Source: Cacajao melanocephalus (taxonomy: Eukaryota; Chordata; Mammalia; Primates; Pitheciidae). Taken from it: a stretch of 64,000 bases of DNA. Every line of letters starts with the position of its first letter. Within the stretch, counting starts at the first letter, position 1. Of the stretch, positions 62,671 to 64,000 are shown one piece after another. A program made the position numbers and the translations under genes. Where the stretch lies: positions 1 through 64,000 of the forward strand of contig CAUYLG010065702.1 in the NCBI GenBank assembly GCA_963573385.1, read 5' to 3'. The notes under the pieces were generated by a model. The model was not told the DNA's origin. It saw nothing but the letters and a program-made list of their open reading frames with translations, and searched no databases.

Positions 62671-63168
62671 AATACTGACCAATGATGGTGAGCTTCATTT
62701 CCTATGTTTGTTGGTTGCATAAACGTCTTCTTTTGAGAGGTGTCTGTTCATATCCTTCACCTACTTTGTGATGGGATAAAATGTGGCACATATACACCAC
62801 AGAATACTATCCAGCCATAAAAAATGAGTCCATATCCTTTGCAGGGACATAGATGAAGCTGGAAACCATCATTCTCAGCAAAGTAACACAACAACAGAAA
62901 ACCAAACACCGCATGTTCTCACTCATAAGTGGGAGTTGAACAATGGGGACACATGGACATAGGGAGGGGAACATCACAAACCGGGGTCTGTCAGGGAGGT
63001 AGGGACTAGGGGAGGGATAGCGTTAAGAGAAATACCTAATGTAGATGACAGATTGATGGGTGCAGCAAACCACCATGGCATGTGTATACCCACGTAACAA
63101 ACCTGCACGTTCTGCAGAGGTATCAGAACTTAAAGTATAACAATAAAAAAGAAAAAAAACAAGAATAA
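62663..63168 (+). mobile_element. Primate L1 3' end with 5' inversion (twin priming)
   Basis: Bases 62671-62775 are antisense L1 ORF2 (gcataaacgtcttcttttga, 62727-62746). From 62776 the orientation switches to sense ORF2 end and 3' UTR (gtggcacatatacaccacag, 62783-62802), to a poly(A)-like end by 63160. Aagaataa at 62663-62670 and 63161-63168 is a probable target-site duplication. This is the classic product of twin priming, about 490 bp, inserted into an older L1M. Confidence 0.88.
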
Positions 63169-63575
63169 TCAGTATACAAACCAGGAGATGGTTCCGGAGA
63201 TTACATACATTTAAGTGTCTTTTTTCATTTGTGGGTAAAAGTTAAAAGATTAATTTCAAACTACATTTAGTGTGATTTTTTTCAAATATCTCATGTTACC
63301 ACTAAAAAGAATAGTGCTTGCAAAATATGAAAATTGGAAAGGAGAATAAAAAAATAGTCTGAAAAGTAACAAAGTTAGATTTTACCTTAAGAAGTTAGAG
63401 AAAAATCATAAACATTAAGAAAGTAGAAGAAATGACTATAAGGTTTTCAACAGAACTCAATGAAATAGAAAGAAAAATACAAGAGAACTTCAACAAAACT
63501 AAAAGTTGCCTTCCTAAAATGATGAATAAGATCAACAAACCTTCAGCAAGGCTAATGAAAATTTAAAATCATCCT
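63169..63575 (+). mobile_element. L1M fragment, continuation beyond the inserted L1
   Basis: From about 63430 the sequence follows L1 ORF2: actcaatgaaatagaaagaa (63455-63474), aactaaaagttgcc, gatcaacaaaccttcagcaa (63530-63549). 63169-63430 is less certain. Confidence 0.65.
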
Positions 63576-64000
63576 AAAATTTGAGAGACAGATAAAACTC
63601 TGAGGGATAGTGTAAATACTTCACTGGCCTTTATTAGCTAATGTCTATATCCCTTCAAATATTTTCCTAAGATGAAAATATTTAGTAATTGTTTCTGCTC
63701 AATAAAATGTAAGCATGCCACAGAATCTAGCATTACACTGCATTTAAAGACATAATTGGTGTTAATAACATGGAAACTAAATATTATAGATTAAAAATTG
63801 CCAAATTAAAAAGAAATTTTGCTTTAGAATTCTGGTTCTAAAATTGGTTAAGGATGCAATTTTCTGGAGGTAAATGAATTAGTTTGACTTATTTAAGAAA
63901 GTCAAAATTTCAGCTGAATGAATCTTTGTTAAATTGTTTCCGATATTATGAAATACTTAAAGAGCTTTTTCTTTCTGGCAGGTCTTGAAGAAAGTTTCCT
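63576..64000. other. No gene recognised
   Basis: AT-rich sequence to the window edge; nothing assigned. Confidence 0.5.

Overview
The window reads as nuclear DNA of a human or close primate. It carries about 20 Alu copies or fragments on both strands, including AluJ-like, AluS-like and AluY-like copies. It also holds primate L1 pieces, older mammalian L1M/HAL1, L2 and MIR remnants, MaLR LTRs (THE1/MST/MLT1), an ERV-L internal region and fossil DNA transposons. All family assignments come from reading the bases against remembered family structure; no search was run. I find no protein-coding gene, tRNA, rRNA, CRISPR array or bacterial-type operon. The longest open frames (up to about 155 codons) lie in microsatellite, transposon, antisense or unsupported sequence. 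The window is best described as intergenic or deep-intronic, repeat-rich, AT-rich DNA.

Layout. 1-9.3 kb is almost solid old retroelement: a CpG-rich promoter-like scrap at the left edge, a 290-bp (GAAA)n tract, a rearranged minus-strand L1M, and a minus-strand ERV-L internal region with RNase H/connection, integrase and dUTPase-like signals, split by an Alu. A plus-strand L1M follows that was itself split by a minus-strand L1. 9.3-33.7 kb is quieter: scattered Alus, MIR, L2, MLT1, HAL1, an ERV LTR with internal tandem units and a palindromic element, separated by non-repetitive AT-rich stretches, some of which look like conserved non-coding DNA. 33.8-36.0 kb holds a nearly complete minus-strand THE1/MST provirus-like unit whose downstream LTR is truncated. 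36-43 kb is mostly non-repetitive. 43.5-44.7 kb is a locally GC-richer segment with two divergent CTCF-like motifs and a possible exon, split by a young-looking Alu. 44.7-58 kb carries MaLR LTRs, Tigger, MIR, L2 and Alu pieces plus a striking 119-bp hairpin. 58-64 kb is again L1-rich, including an L1 with a 5' inversion (twin priming) inserted into an older L1M.

The features do not form a pathway. The story is layered insertion: target-site duplications and nesting order several events (ERV-L before its Alu; plus-strand L1M before the minus-strand L1 at 8.4 kb; HAL1 before the Alu at 26.7 kb; L1M before the twin-primed L1 at 62.7 kb; the CTCF-like pair before the Alu at 44.25 kb). The observations I rate most worth checking are the hairpin at 56,487-56,605 and the CTCF-like pair with adjoining splice-like signals at 44.15-44.64 kb.
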